Below are positions 14,703 to 21,922 of a stretch of DNA of 23,678 nt, one piece after another. Under the pieces are notes generated by a model. That model saw only the letters and a program-made list of their open reading frames with translations, was not told where the DNA came from and made no database searches. Positions within the stretch are counted from its first letter, which is position 1; each line of letters starts with the position of its first letter. The stretch is from SIG440 sp045586925 (GTDB lineage: Bacteria > Bacillota > Clostridia > Monoglobales > Monoglobaceae): the NCBI GenBank assembly GCA_045586925.1, contig JAZNBG010000041.1, forward strand, positions 1-23,678. The letters are read 5' to 3'. A program made the position numbers and the translations under genes.

Positions 14703-15908
14703 ATGAAAAACATTTTCAAAAACGTAAAAAGAATTGTTGCAGGTGTTCTTGCAGCAGCAGTAATGATGACAGGTGCAGTTTTTGCAACAGACAGTTCGGC
14801 ACTTGTTATAAACGGAGAGGTTGTTGAAGGCGCAAATGTAATTACAAAGGATGATATGACATTTGTTCCGGTTCGTGCTCTTTGCGAAGCATTGGGTATG
14901 GAAGTTCTGTGGGATAACGATGCTGAATTGGTAACAATCTCAAAGATGCCCATTTATGTAACATTCTCACCCGTGGCAGATGCCTACACATTTGCAAAAA
15001 CCGCTCCTATGCAGCTTGGTTCTGCTCCATTTTTGAAAAACGACAGAACTTATGTACCCGCAATATTCATCAGTGAAATTCTTCAGCAGGAATTTACATT
15101 TGCTGAAAACGGCGATGTAAATGTTACTGCAGTTATCGACAACAGCGTTGGTGCAATGATAGTTGAAACATCTTCTGAAAACGGAAACCTTACCATTACA
15201 GTTAACGACAGCAAGCGTGGCGAAGATGTTATTGTAAACATTACAGAAGAAACCATTATTGTTGACGAAAACGGTGCAGCTCTCACAGCTGATGCACTTG
15301 TAAAGGACGCATCTATCAAGATTGAATATGCTGACTTTATGACAATGAGTATTCCTCCCATCACAAACGCAGTAAAAATTCAGGTTATGGGCGTAGTTGC
15401 TGAGGCAGAGGTTGCTGCAACAGTTTATACCATTATCGAAAAGAATGATGAAAACGGTACAATCACAATCTTTGATGGCGCTATGAACTCCAAGGTTGTT
15501 CTTAATGTATCAGACGAAACAGTTATAACTGACAAGGATGGTAATGCGGCAGAGGCTTATGTTCTTGCAATAGGCACTGATATAATGGTAGAACGTGCTG
15601 ACTTTATGACAATGAGCATTCCTCCCATTACAAATGCATTAAAGATTCAGCTTGCTGAAAAAGAAACCACAACGGTTATTGAAAAAGACACAGAGGGAAA
15701 TACCATTACAATCTTTGATAAGGAAATGAAATCTTTGCTTGTTCTTAACATTTCAGAAAGCACAGTTCTTAAGGATGCAGAGGGTAACGCAGTGAAGTTT
15801 GAAGATATCAGCGCAGGAACAGAACTTGCATCTGTAGAACACGCAGAGGCCATGACAAGAAGCATTCCTCCCATTACAAATGCAACTTCAATAGTAGTTG
15901 CGAAATAG
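14703..15908 (+). CDS. Secreted protein with copper amine oxidase N-terminal-like domain and three SIPPITNA repeats
   Basis: A 401-residue exported protein: basic N-terminus, hydrophobic core and a signal cleavage site near AVFA-TD (residue 28). Residues about 31-130 resemble the stalk domain named after copper amine oxidase, with VINGEVVEGANVITKDDM, FVPVRALCEALGM and RTYVPAIFISEIL; these domains occur in many clostridial surface proteins and do not imply an oxidase. The rest is three tandem beta-rich units, each ending in SIPPITNA (216-223, 305-312, 387-394; spacing 89 and 82), with internal TITIFD and LNISE type strands. Units 2 and 3 are most alike. No SLH, LPXTG or membrane anchor is seen. 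The start ATG 14703 lies ten bases after AAAGGA. Function unknown. Confidence 0.82.
   Translation: MKNIFKNVKRIVAGVLAAAVMMTGAVFATDSSALVINGEVVEGANVITKDDMTFVPVRALCEALGMEVLWDNDAELVTISKMPIYVTFSPVADAYTFAKTAPMQLGSAPFLKNDRTYVPAIFISEILQQEFTFAENGDVNVTAVIDNSVGAMIVETSSENGNLTITVNDSKRGEDVIVNITEETIIVDENGAALTADALVKDASIKIEYADFMTMSIPPITNAVKIQVMGVVAEAEVAATVYTIIEKNDENGTITIFDGAMNSKVVLNVSDETVITDKDGNAAEAYVLAIGTDIMVERADFMTMSIPPITNALKIQLAEKETTTVIEKDTEGNTITIFDKEMKSLLVLNISESTVLKDAEGNAVKFEDISAGTELASVEHAEAMTRSIPPITNATSIVVAK
15330..15383 (+). repeat. Coding repeat copy 1 (SIPPITNA motif)
   Basis: This DNA segment encodes ADFMTMSIPPITNAVKIQ. It is nearly identical at nucleotide level to 15597-15650 and related to a third copy at about 15843-15885. 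Differences are mostly third-position changes. Confidence 0.85.
15597..15650 (+). repeat. Coding repeat copy 2 (SIPPITNA motif)
   Basis: Second copy, encoding ADFMTMSIPPITNALKIQ, 267 bases after copy 1 and 246 bases before the more diverged copy 3, which encodes AEAMTRSIPPITNA. Confidence 0.85.
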
Positions 15909-15924
15909 TTTGAAAAGTAATTAC

Positions 15925-15957
15925 AAAATGCAGACAGTTTTCAACTGTCTGCATTTT
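15925..15957. terminator. Shared terminator overlapping the end of ytvI
   Basis: A perfect 15-bp stem AAAATGCAGACAGTT with its complement around a TTC loop. Its A- and T-ended arms let it act on both strands. The right arm encodes the last codons and stop of the ytvI-like gene. Confidence 0.8.
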
Positions 15958-16999
15958 CTCTATACGAAACATAAAGGTTAACTGCCAGAAGAGTGATGAT
16001 AGGGGCAAAAATAACTCCCGTAATACCAAAGAATTTAAGGCCGATATATATGCTGACAAGGGTAAGAATAGGATGAATCCCAATCTGACGGCTGATAATC
16101 TTTGGCTCGGCAAGCTGGCGAACAACAAAAACAAGAGCTTGTATTATCAGCAAGGACACAAAAGAATACATATCTCCGTAAATAAGTGAAATCAACGCCC
16201 AGGGAACAAGAACGGCAGCAGTTCCCAAAATCGGCATAACATCCACCATTCCACAGACAATTCCCCAAAGCAGGGGGTATTCTTTACCTATAATCCACAG
16301 CCCTACCGTTACCAAAAAAGCGGTCAGCAGCATCAGCGTAAGTTGTGCTTTTATATATGAAGAAAAGGCGTGCAAAACTATATCTTTGCCTTTTGCGGCA
16401 AGACCGATAACCTTTTGTGGAAAAATCTCCTTCAAGAAATTTATAACCAAAAGATAATCCTTTGTAAAGAAAAACGTGCCTAAAATAAACATAACAAGAA
16501 ATATAAGAATACCGGGGAGCGAAACCGCAATACCCTTTGCAGCATCAATTGCCAAAGAGCCTGCCATGCCCGAAAGGGTGGTGGTGTATTCCCACAGTTG
16601 TGCCAGAACAGAATCAATGATTTGAGAGATTTCGGGTGAAAGCGACAGCTTAAAGCCGTTAAATCTTTCTGTCAGGTTGTTAAGTTGCAGCCTGAATGCA
16701 GAGATTGTGTCAGGAAGGTTTGAAATCAGGTTTTTTGCCTGAGAAAAAAGCTGAAATATAGCAACAGCAATAAGCCCCAACACAGATGCAACAATAAGTG
16801 TTACAAGTGCGGCAGAACTGATACCACGGCTGATTTTAAGTCTGCGTTCCAGAAATTTTACAATTCCCTGACAGACTGCAGCAATAAAAAAAGCCGCCAG
16901 AAAGGGTGCAAAAATTTTTATAAATAAAGGCAGCAGGAATAGCGCCACCGCTATTCCTGCTGTAATAATTATATACCTGAGAGTTTTCTCATAATTCAC
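15941..16999 (-). CDS. ytvI: Sporulation permease YtvI (AI-2E transporter family)
   Basis: A 352-residue polytopic membrane protein of the AI-2E/PerM family (PF01594). Two hydrophobic segments start the protein, a third precedes a long extracellular-type amphipathic stretch (about 90-140), and a cluster of helices follows with the conserved LLWGIVCGMVDVMPILGTA turn and LAEPKIISRQIGIHPILTL near the end. In spore formers the closest named group is YtvI, annotated as a sporulation integral membrane protein; assignment to YtvI rather than another PerM member rests on length and context. It starts at GTG 16999 after AAAAGGAG. It is the last gene of the typA-apgM-ytvI unit, 30 bases after apgM. Confidence 0.82.
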   Translation of the reverse strand: MNYEKTLRYIIITAGIAVALFLLPLFIKIFAPFLAAFFIAAVCQGIVKFLERRLKISRGISSAALVTLIVASVLGLIAVAIFQLFSQAKNLISNLPDTISAFRLQLNNLTERFNGFKLSLSPEISQIIDSVLAQLWEYTTTLSGMAGSLAIDAAKGIAVSLPGILIFLVMFILGTFFFTKDYLLVINFLKEIFPQKVIGLAAKGKDIVLHAFSSYIKAQLTLMLLTAFLVTVGLWIIGKEYPLLWGIVCGMVDVMPILGTAAVLVPWALISLIYGDMYSFVSLLIIQALVFVVRQLAEPKIISRQIGIHPILTLVSIYIGLKFFGITGVIFAPIITLLAVNLYVSYRENADS

Positions 17000-17029
17000 C
17001 GCAAACGCTCCTTTTGCGGCAACAAGGAT

Positions 17030-18232
17030 TTATTTAGATGTAAGCCTTTCGATAAGGGAATATCCGTGTTCAACCACAACCCCTGTTTTGCGAGCCTCGG
17101 CTTCGGTATAGACGATATCCTTTGGCTCGGTATGTTTGCCGCTTTTATATATTATATACGGCACCGGGTCGGAAGTATGCGTTCTTATTGCCAAAGGTGT
17201 AGGATGGTCGGGCATAATGAGCATTGCGTATTCTTCGCCATCTTTTCTGAGTGCGTCAACAATAGGCGCAACAATCTTTTCGTCAATCAACTCAATAGCC
17301 TTCACTTTATTTTCGATTTCGTGTCTGTGACCTGCCTCGTCAGGGGCTTCAAGATGAACATACAGAAAATCCGAACCGCTGCGCAGAGCCTTGATTGCGG
17401 CCTCTGCCTTGCCGTCAAAATTAGTATGCACATTTCCGGTTGCTCCTATAACATCAACATTTTCAAGTCCGGCACAGACCCCGATACCTTTGATAAGGTC
17501 AACGGCGGATACAACCGTACCCTGAAGTCCAAACTTCTCCTTATATGTATCAAGAGCAGGTTTTGTTCCGTTGCCCCAAATCCAGATGGAATTTGCAGGG
17601 TTAAGGCCTCTTTTGATTCTGTCAAGATTTACGGGATGATTTTTAAGAATTTCGTGGCTTTTTTTCATAAGGTTAAGGATGGTTTCATCCTTGGGGAGAT
17701 AGTCTTTTACACATCTGCCCGAAATATCGTGGGGCGGTGTAAGAGAAAATTTGTTCTCCTTGTTGTGCCATACCATAAGATGACGATAACTGATACCGCT
17801 GAAGAATTCATATTCTTCGGTGCGCAAGGCCTCATTTACTGCGGCAATAAGCTGCGATGATTCTTCGGTTGTGATTTCGTCAGAGCTGTAGTCTACCATG
17901 GTTTTATCTTCGTAGTTTTCGTCGTCTGATAATGTTACTACGTTGGTTCGGAAAGTCGTATCGGTAAGCTCCAGATGAACACCCATTGACATAGCTTCAA
18001 GGGGTGAACGTCCTGTATAGTATTTTTGTGGGTCATAACCAAACACCGCAAGGTTAGCGACATCGCTGCCGGGGGGCAGGTTTGCAGGTACGGTAGTAAC
18101 CATTCCTACCTCGCCAAGTGATGCTAGGCGGTCGATGTTTGGCTTGTGTGCGACCTCCAGCGGTGTTTTACCTCCAAGCTCTGCTACCGGGGTATCTGCC
18201 GCTCCGTCGCAAAGAATAACTATATATTTCAT
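17030..18232 (-). CDS. apgM: Cofactor-independent phosphoglycerate mutase, ApgM type
   Basis: A 400-residue member of the alkaline phosphatase superfamily, archaeal-type iPGM branch, which would interconvert 3- and 2-phosphoglycerate. N-terminal metal site DGAAD (9-13); GGKTPLEVAHKPN; the nucleophile Ser56 in GSDVANLAVFGYDP; YYTGRSPLEA; and late metal ligands in HLEAPDEAGHRHE and MPDHPTP. Relatives of this branch have been linked to other phosphotransfer activities such as homoserine kinase, and no threonine or glycolysis genes flank it, so the substrate is uncertain. It lies 37 bases after typA and 30 before ytvI. The start follows AAAGG. Confidence 0.88.
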   Translation of the reverse strand: MKYIVILCDGAADTPVAELGGKTPLEVAHKPNIDRLASLGEVGMVTTVPANLPPGSDVANLAVFGYDPQKYYTGRSPLEAMSMGVHLELTDTTFRTNVVTLSDDENYEDKTMVDYSSDEITTEESSQLIAAVNEALRTEEYEFFSGISYRHLMVWHNKENKFSLTPPHDISGRCVKDYLPKDETILNLMKKSHEILKNHPVNLDRIKRGLNPANSIWIWGNGTKPALDTYKEKFGLQGTVVSAVDLIKGIGVCAGLENVDVIGATGNVHTNFDGKAEAAIKALRSGSDFLYVHLEAPDEAGHRHEIENKVKAIELIDEKIVAPIVDALRKDGEEYAMLIMPDHPTPLAIRTHTSDPVPYIIYKSGKHTEPKDIVYTEAEARKTGVVVEHGYSLIERLTSK

Positions 18233-18269
18233 ATTATATCACGCCTTTCGTGTAAAATGTTTATTTGTC

Positions 18270-20093
18270 CTAATTTTTCTCTCTTGCTTTTGCTTTAAGG
18301 CGCAGTTGGGTGTCAAGTATGCGTTTTCTAAGACGCAGACTTTGTGGTGTTACCTCTAACAGCTCATCATCAGCAAGAAATTCAATACACATCTCCAAAC
18401 TCAGTTTAATGGGAGGAACCAGCTTTAATGCTTCATCACTGCCTGATGCACGGGTGTTTGTCAATTGCTTTTTCTTGCAAACATTAACTGCCATATCCTC
18501 AAGCTTGGGGTTTATACCCACAATCATACCTTCGTATACGGGGGTTCCGGGGTCAATAAACAGCGAGCCTCTGTCCTGGATTTTAAACAAGCCATAACCA
18601 ACAGCCTCGCCTGTATCAAATGAAACAAGTGAGCCGGTGTATCTTCGGGTTATATCCCCTTTATAGGGCTGATATTCATAGAATACCGAGTTGAGAATAC
18701 CTTCCCCCTTGGTGTCGGTAAGAAATTCGTTTCTGTAGCCAAGCAAGCCACGGGAGGGTATAAGGTATTCAAGACGCATTCTGTCGCCTTGGGGTGACAT
18801 ATGGGTAAGCTCACCTTTGCGGGAACCCATCTTTTCCATAACCGCACCCATAGTTGTCTCGGGCACATCGATAAGCAGTCTTTCAATTGGCTCGTACTGC
18901 TGACCATTTATTGTTCTGTAAAGTACCTTTGGGGTGCTTACCGAAAATTCATAGCCCTCGCGACGCATTGTTTCGATAAGGATTGAAATATGCATTTCAC
19001 CTCTGCCGGCAACACGAAAGCTATCGGTGGTTTCGCCGTCAATTACACGCAGCGAAACATCCTTCAGCAGTTCCTTGTGCAGCCTTTCTCGAATCTGGCG
19101 CGAGGTTACAAACTTGCCTTCTCTGCCGGCAAACGGACTGTCGTTTACCGAAAAAGTCATTTCGATGGTAGGCTCGCCAATTTTGACAAAGGGAAGTGGC
19201 TCGGGTGCGGCAACAGATGTTACAGTATCGCCGATTGAAATATCAGTTATGCCAGAAAAGCAAACAATATCACCAACATTGGCGGTTTCAACGGCAGTTC
19301 TGCCCAGACCGTCAATCTGATAAATGTTTGCAATTTTTGCTTTGTATGGCTCGTGCTTTCCGTGATAGTCACAAACCATAACCTCCTGATTGTGCTTAAT
19401 GGAGCCACGTTCAATTCTGCCGACAGCAATTCTTCCTACGTAGTCGTTATAGTCGATTGAAGAAACAAGCATTTGAAGTTCCCCTGTTTCATCACCTTCG
19501 GGAGCGGGGATATAGTTCTTTATTGTTTCAAAAAGAACCGTCAGGTCCTCGCCTTGCTTACTGGGACTGAGTGAGGCTGTTCCTGCTCTGCCCGAGCAAT
19601 AGATGATGGGGCTGTCAAGCTGTTCGTCATTGGCATTAAGGTCAAGAAGCAGCTCCAGGACTTCATCCCCGATTTCATTAAGACGTGAGTCGGGTCTGTC
19701 AATTTTATTTACAACAATAATGATTCTGTGCTGCATCTCAAGCGCCTTTTGCAAAACAAACCTTGTCTGGGGCATAGGACCTTCTGCCGCGTCAACCAGC
19801 AAAATTACACCATTAACCATTTTAAGAATACGTTCAACCTCGCCGCTGAAATCTGCGTGTCCGGGGGTGTCGATTATATTCATTTTAATATCTTTATAGT
19901 GTACCGAGGTATTCTTTGCAAGAATGGTAATACCTCGCTCTCTTTCCAGGTCGCCATTGTCCATAACACGTTCCTCAACAACCTGATTTTCACGGTATAC
20001 ACCGCCCTGTTTAAGCATTTCGTCAACCAGGGTGGTTTTGCCGTGGTCAACGTGGGCGATGATTGCAATATTTCTTAAGTCTTCTCTTTTCAT
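18270..20093 (-). CDS. typA: Ribosome-associated GTPase TypA/BipA
   Basis: A 607-residue translational GTPase of the EF-G-like family that binds ribosomes and aids large-subunit assembly and stress adaptation. GTPase motifs: HVDHGKT (14-20), RERGITI (51-57), DTPGH (75-79), NKID (129-132). The C-terminal TypA-specific domain is present, with RGLLGYRNEFLTDT and a basic LRLRKRILDT tail. The frame is open upstream to 20135, but the ATG at 20093 is the one eight bases after AAGGAA and matches the usual MKREDLRNIAIIAHVDHG start. First gene of a likely three-gene unit driven by the promoter at 20127-20155. Confidence 0.96.
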   Translation of the reverse strand: MKREDLRNIAIIAHVDHGKTTLVDEMLKQGGVYRENQVVEERVMDNGDLERERGITILAKNTSVHYKDIKMNIIDTPGHADFSGEVERILKMVNGVILLVDAAEGPMPQTRFVLQKALEMQHRIIIVVNKIDRPDSRLNEIGDEVLELLLDLNANDEQLDSPIIYCSGRAGTASLSPSKQGEDLTVLFETIKNYIPAPEGDETGELQMLVSSIDYNDYVGRIAVGRIERGSIKHNQEVMVCDYHGKHEPYKAKIANIYQIDGLGRTAVETANVGDIVCFSGITDISIGDTVTSVAAPEPLPFVKIGEPTIEMTFSVNDSPFAGREGKFVTSRQIRERLHKELLKDVSLRVIDGETTDSFRVAGRGEMHISILIETMRREGYEFSVSTPKVLYRTINGQQYEPIERLLIDVPETTMGAVMEKMGSRKGELTHMSPQGDRMRLEYLIPSRGLLGYRNEFLTDTKGEGILNSVFYEYQPYKGDITRRYTGSLVSFDTGEAVGYGLFKIQDRGSLFIDPGTPVYEGMIVGINPKLEDMAVNVCKKKQLTNTRASGSDEALKLVPPIKLSLEMCIEFLADDELLEVTPQSLRLRKRILDTQLRLKAKAREKN

Positions 20094-20126
20094 AAAATCA
20101 TTCCTTATCTTTCTAATCAACATAAT

Positions 20127-20155
20127 ATTATACAACTTTTTTTAGCTTTTGTCTA
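20127..20155 (-). promoter_or_regulatory. Promoter of typA operon
   Basis: Minus-strand TAGACA (20155-20150) and TATAAT (20132-20127) with a 17-base spacer, 34 bases before the typA start. The -10 is perfect. Confidence 0.72.
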
Positions 20156-20173
20156 TGGTTTTTTAATAAAAAC

Positions 20174-20203
20174 AAAAACTCCGCCAGAAATGGCGGAATT
20201 TTT
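20174..20203. terminator. Terminator upstream of typA promoter
   Basis: TCCGCCA/TGGCGGA, a 7-bp stem (20180-20197) with a GAAA loop on plus, flanked by AAAAA and TTTTT. On the minus strand it is followed by GTTTTTGTTTTTA. It insulates the typA promoter from minus-strand transcripts. Confidence 0.75.
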
Positions 20204-20412
20204 GTATGTAGTTTTGCTTGGCGACAAAGCGGCAAGAAGATGCGTCTTTCAAGAACAAAGCGGCTGCGACTCTCGCCGCAGGCGGCGGTCGGAGCAATGG
20301 CGCTTTGTTTGCCCATATGCATTTCGGCAAAGCCGAAAGTTTTGCATGGGCAATTTAATCTTGTTTTTTGTATCATAGGGAATATAACAATTTGTTGTAT
20401 TTCCCCATGATA
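20204..20412. repeat. GC-rich, hairpin-dense intergenic element (possible dispersed repeat)
   Basis: No credible gene is present. Bases 20221-20300 have 49 of 80 G or C (61 percent), unlike the AT-rich gaps elsewhere. Hairpins include 20309-20353 (TTGCCCAT arm with ATGGGCAA, topped by TTTCGGC/GCCGAAA), 20371-20412 (TATCAT/ATGATA with further inner pairing) and a central fold in which CAAAGCG at 20225-20231 can pair with CGCTTTG at 20301-20307. CAAAGCGGC occurs twice (20225 and 20256). I found no convincing promoter for it. It may be a non-autonomous repeat or a structured RNA ended by the terminator at 20174-20203. Confidence 0.5.
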
Positions 20413-20413
20413 T

Positions 20414-20442
20414 AAAAAAGGTGTACAGCAATGCCGTACACC
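20414..20442 (-). terminator. Terminator of the 6S-like RNA
   Basis: On the minus strand GGTGTAC/GTACACC forms a 7-bp stem with a nine-base loop (itself with GC closing pairs) followed by TTTTTT. This marks the 3' end of the RNA that begins near 20578. Confidence 0.8.
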
Positions 20443-20578
20443 GAAAAACGCACTGCCAAGTCGCCAGACAAAAATGAACAGATAGATGCGTTTAGCTTAG
20501 TAAATGCTCAAAAACAATGCGTTTTTACCATAAAGTAAAAAACATTTACTAAGCAATAATATTCATTTTTATCTGGCA
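20414..20578 (-). ncRNA. Structured small RNA with 6S-like architecture
   Basis: A minus-strand unit of about 165 nt with its own promoter and terminator and no reading frame. The 5' end (20579-20562) pairs with 20478-20461 over 18 bp. Its only two non-Watson-Crick positions are G-U on this strand and A-C on the other, which fits an RNA made from the minus strand. Next comes an asymmetric bubble of 7 nt (20561-20555) against 16 nt (20494-20479). A perfect 12-bp stem follows (20554-20543 with 20506-20495). The top has two mutually exclusive hairpins: 20541-20535 with 20528-20522, or 20526-20521 with 20515-20510. A long rod interrupted by a central bubble is the shape of 6S RNA, which mimics an open promoter and binds RNA polymerase. 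The closing stem is unusually AU-rich, and I cannot confirm sequence homology. A hairpin-type mobile repeat is the main alternative. Confidence 0.55.
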
Positions 20579-20583
20579 AAGAC

Positions 20584-20612
20584 ATTGTACCACAAGTTTA
20601 TAGTTTTGTAAA
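20584..20612 (-). promoter_or_regulatory. Promoter of the 6S-like RNA
   Basis: Minus-strand TTTACA (20612-20607) and TACAAT (20589-20584) with a 17-base spacer. The expected start, six to seven bases on, is exactly the base of the 18-bp closing stem. Confidence 0.7.
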
Positions 20613-20653
20613 TAGGCTTTCAGACAAAAATATACCTGCATTTTGTTTTAATA

Positions 20654-21112
20654 TTATACATCACAAACTTTCAAGGTAAAACTTCCTTTATCCGTTTCAA
20701 GAACTCCGTAGTGTTTAGATGCACTTCCCGGATTAAATAAAGTGATTTCCCCGACTGTTTCGTTGTGAGGTGCGTGTGTGTGCCCGAATATACATATATC
20801 TGCACCTGTTTCTTGCCCCTTTTGCACAAGCTTGGCAAGTGAATACTTCACACCATAATTATGTCCGTGTGTCAGGAATATTTTCACTCCGTCGAATTCA
20901 AAAAATCTGTCATCAGGGGCAGAATTATCCCACCAGTCATTATTCCCTTTAACATAAGCCACAGCCTGTCTTGGGTATGCCATTTGCAAATCTTCAGCAT
21001 CACCGACAACATCCCCTGCGTGTATAATCAAATCCACCTTGCCTTCACGCTCTATTGCCGTCATCATCGGGTTAAAGCTGCGGTGAGAATCACTAAATAT
21101 AATTGCTTTCAT
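20654..21112 (-). CDS. YfcE/MJ0936-type metallophosphoesterase
   Basis: A 152-residue single-domain calcineurin-like phosphoesterase. Metal ligands are all visible: DSH (Asp8, His10), HAGD (Asp34), GNND (56-59), THGH (His82, His84) and GHTH (110-113). The family hydrolyses phosphodiesters in vitro; the cellular substrate is mostly unknown. Length matches the YfcE group. The start ATG lies 12 bases after GAAAGG. It is transcribed alone from the promoter at 21138-21166 and is followed by the 6S-like RNA with no terminator in between, so some readthrough is possible. Confidence 0.9.
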   Translation of the reverse strand: MKAIIFSDSHRSFNPMMTAIEREGKVDLIIHAGDVVGDAEDLQMAYPRQAVAYVKGNNDWWDNSAPDDRFFEFDGVKIFLTHGHNYGVKYSLAKLVQKGQETGADICIFGHTHAPHNETVGEITLFNPGSASKHYGVLETDKGSFTLKVCDV

Positions 21113-21137
21113 AACATTTCACAGCCTTTCATACGTG

Positions 21138-21166
21138 TATTTTATCACAAACAAAAATTTTTGTCA
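21138..21166 (-). promoter_or_regulatory. Promoter of the phosphoesterase gene
   Basis: Minus-strand GTGACA (21166-21161) and TAAAAT (21143-21138) with a 17-base spacer, 26 bases before the start codon. Confidence 0.65.
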
Positions 21167-21235
21167 CTATTTTGTTTTATTAACATATAATGTTTAATGG
21201 AATAAAAGATTTCTTTGAAAGGAGAACAAACCTTA

Positions 21236-21511
21236 ATGAATATTCAGGATATGATATCAAAAATGTCACCACAGATGCTTGCACAAGGGCTTAAACAACT
21301 TAGTGGCGGACTTTCGCCCGAACAACTCAAACAAGCTGAAGCCGCAATAAAAGCGATGTCTTCAGGGAACGCTGCCGAGCAGCTGAAAAGCCTTAATGCC
21401 GACCAGCTTACCAAGGAATTGCAGAATAATCCGGCATTGGCAAAGCAGCTTGCCCAAAATCCACAGCTAATGGAAAAATTGACCGAAATAGTAAGAAAGA
21501 ACAACTCATAA
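21236..21511 (+). CDS. Small helical protein, first gene ahead of sipL
   Basis: A 91-residue protein I do not recognise. It is predicted almost wholly alpha-helical, rich in Gln, Leu, Ala and Lys, with heptad-like spacing (SPEQLKQAEAAIKAMSS, then QLTKELQNNPALAKQLAQNP). No signal peptide or membrane segment. GAAAGGAG at 21217-21224 supports ATG 21236. A perfect TATAAT at 21186-21191 lies upstream but without a well-spaced -35, so the promoter may use another sigma factor. Two further small genes and sipL follow on the same strand, suggesting a sporulation role (inference). Confidence 0.75.
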   Translation: MNIQDMISKMSPQMLAQGLKQLSGGLSPEQLKQAEAAIKAMSSGNAAEQLKSLNADQLTKELQNNPALAKQLAQNPQLMEKLTEIVRKNNS

Positions 21512-21526
21512 AGGAGGAATGGCAAA

Positions 21527-21922
21527 ATGGAAGAAACTCCCGACTTTTCAGCCGCATTGGAAAAAGTTCAGGAAATGTTGGCATCAAGCGACGGACAAAA
21601 CCAGATCCAAAACCTTATCGGTATGCTTTCTGCATCGACTGAAGAAAGCACTCCGGAGCCTGACAACGTAAATCACAGCAATATTTTGCCTGATTCTCTG
21701 TCGGCTTTTGGCAATGGTCTTGACTTTGACACTCTGAAAAAAATTTCCTGCATTATACAGGCAATGAATGCCCGGGAGGATAATCCGACAAATACCTTCC
21801 TTCTTTCTCTTAAACCTTTTTTAACAAAAAACCGCCAGGAAAAACTTGAACAGGCATCAAAGCTGCTTAAAATAACTTCTGTTTTAAAAGCATTCAAAGC
21901 CAAAGGAAAGGGAGGTGTGTAA
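21527..21922 (+). CDS. Conserved clostridial hypothetical protein upstream of sipL
   Basis: A 131-residue soluble helical protein. Residues 1-50 are acidic and Ser/Gln-rich; the C-terminal half (about 66-125) has a compact conserved-looking block: LKKISCIIQAMNA, then NTFLLSLKPFLTKNRQEKLEQASKLLKI and a basic tail. From memory, similar proteins with the Lys-Pro-Phe/Tyr-Leu core recur in Clostridia without a known function. AAGGAGG at 21511-21517 gives a well-placed ATG. It begins 16 bases after the preceding gene and overlaps the next, so the three small genes are one operon. Confidence 0.78.
   Translation: MEETPDFSAALEKVQEMLASSDGQNQIQNLIGMLSASTEESTPEPDNVNHSNILPDSLSAFGNGLDFDTLKKISCIIQAMNAREDNPTNTFLLSLKPFLTKNRQEKLEQASKLLKITSVLKAFKAKGKGGV

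Noticed and set aside
17066..17860. 264-codon plus-strand frame opposite apgM
   Set aside because: It mirrors the apgM reading frame; the translation has no domain and is Cys/Phe-rich, as expected for an antisense shadow.
20128..20376. Open frame of 82 codons on the minus strand across the GC-rich element
   Set aside because: No ribosome site, runs through several hairpins and the typA promoter, and the translation looks like random sequence rich in Arg, Lys and Phe.
20190..20378. 62-codon plus-strand frame in the same element
   Set aside because: No ribosome site, an arginine-run translation, and it overlaps the opposite-strand frame; GC-rich sequence simply lacks stops.
20461..20579. Miniature transposable element with 18-bp terminal inverted repeats
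   Set aside because: Considered as an alternative to the small RNA. No flanking target duplication was seen, the promoter is placed exactly at the stem base, and the mismatches are G-U only on one strand; still not excluded.
21160..21191. Plus-strand promoter TTGTCA with TATAAT for the first small gene
   Set aside because: The spacer is 20 bases and the TTGTCA overlaps the better minus-strand promoter of the phosphoesterase; I kept only the -10 as a remark.
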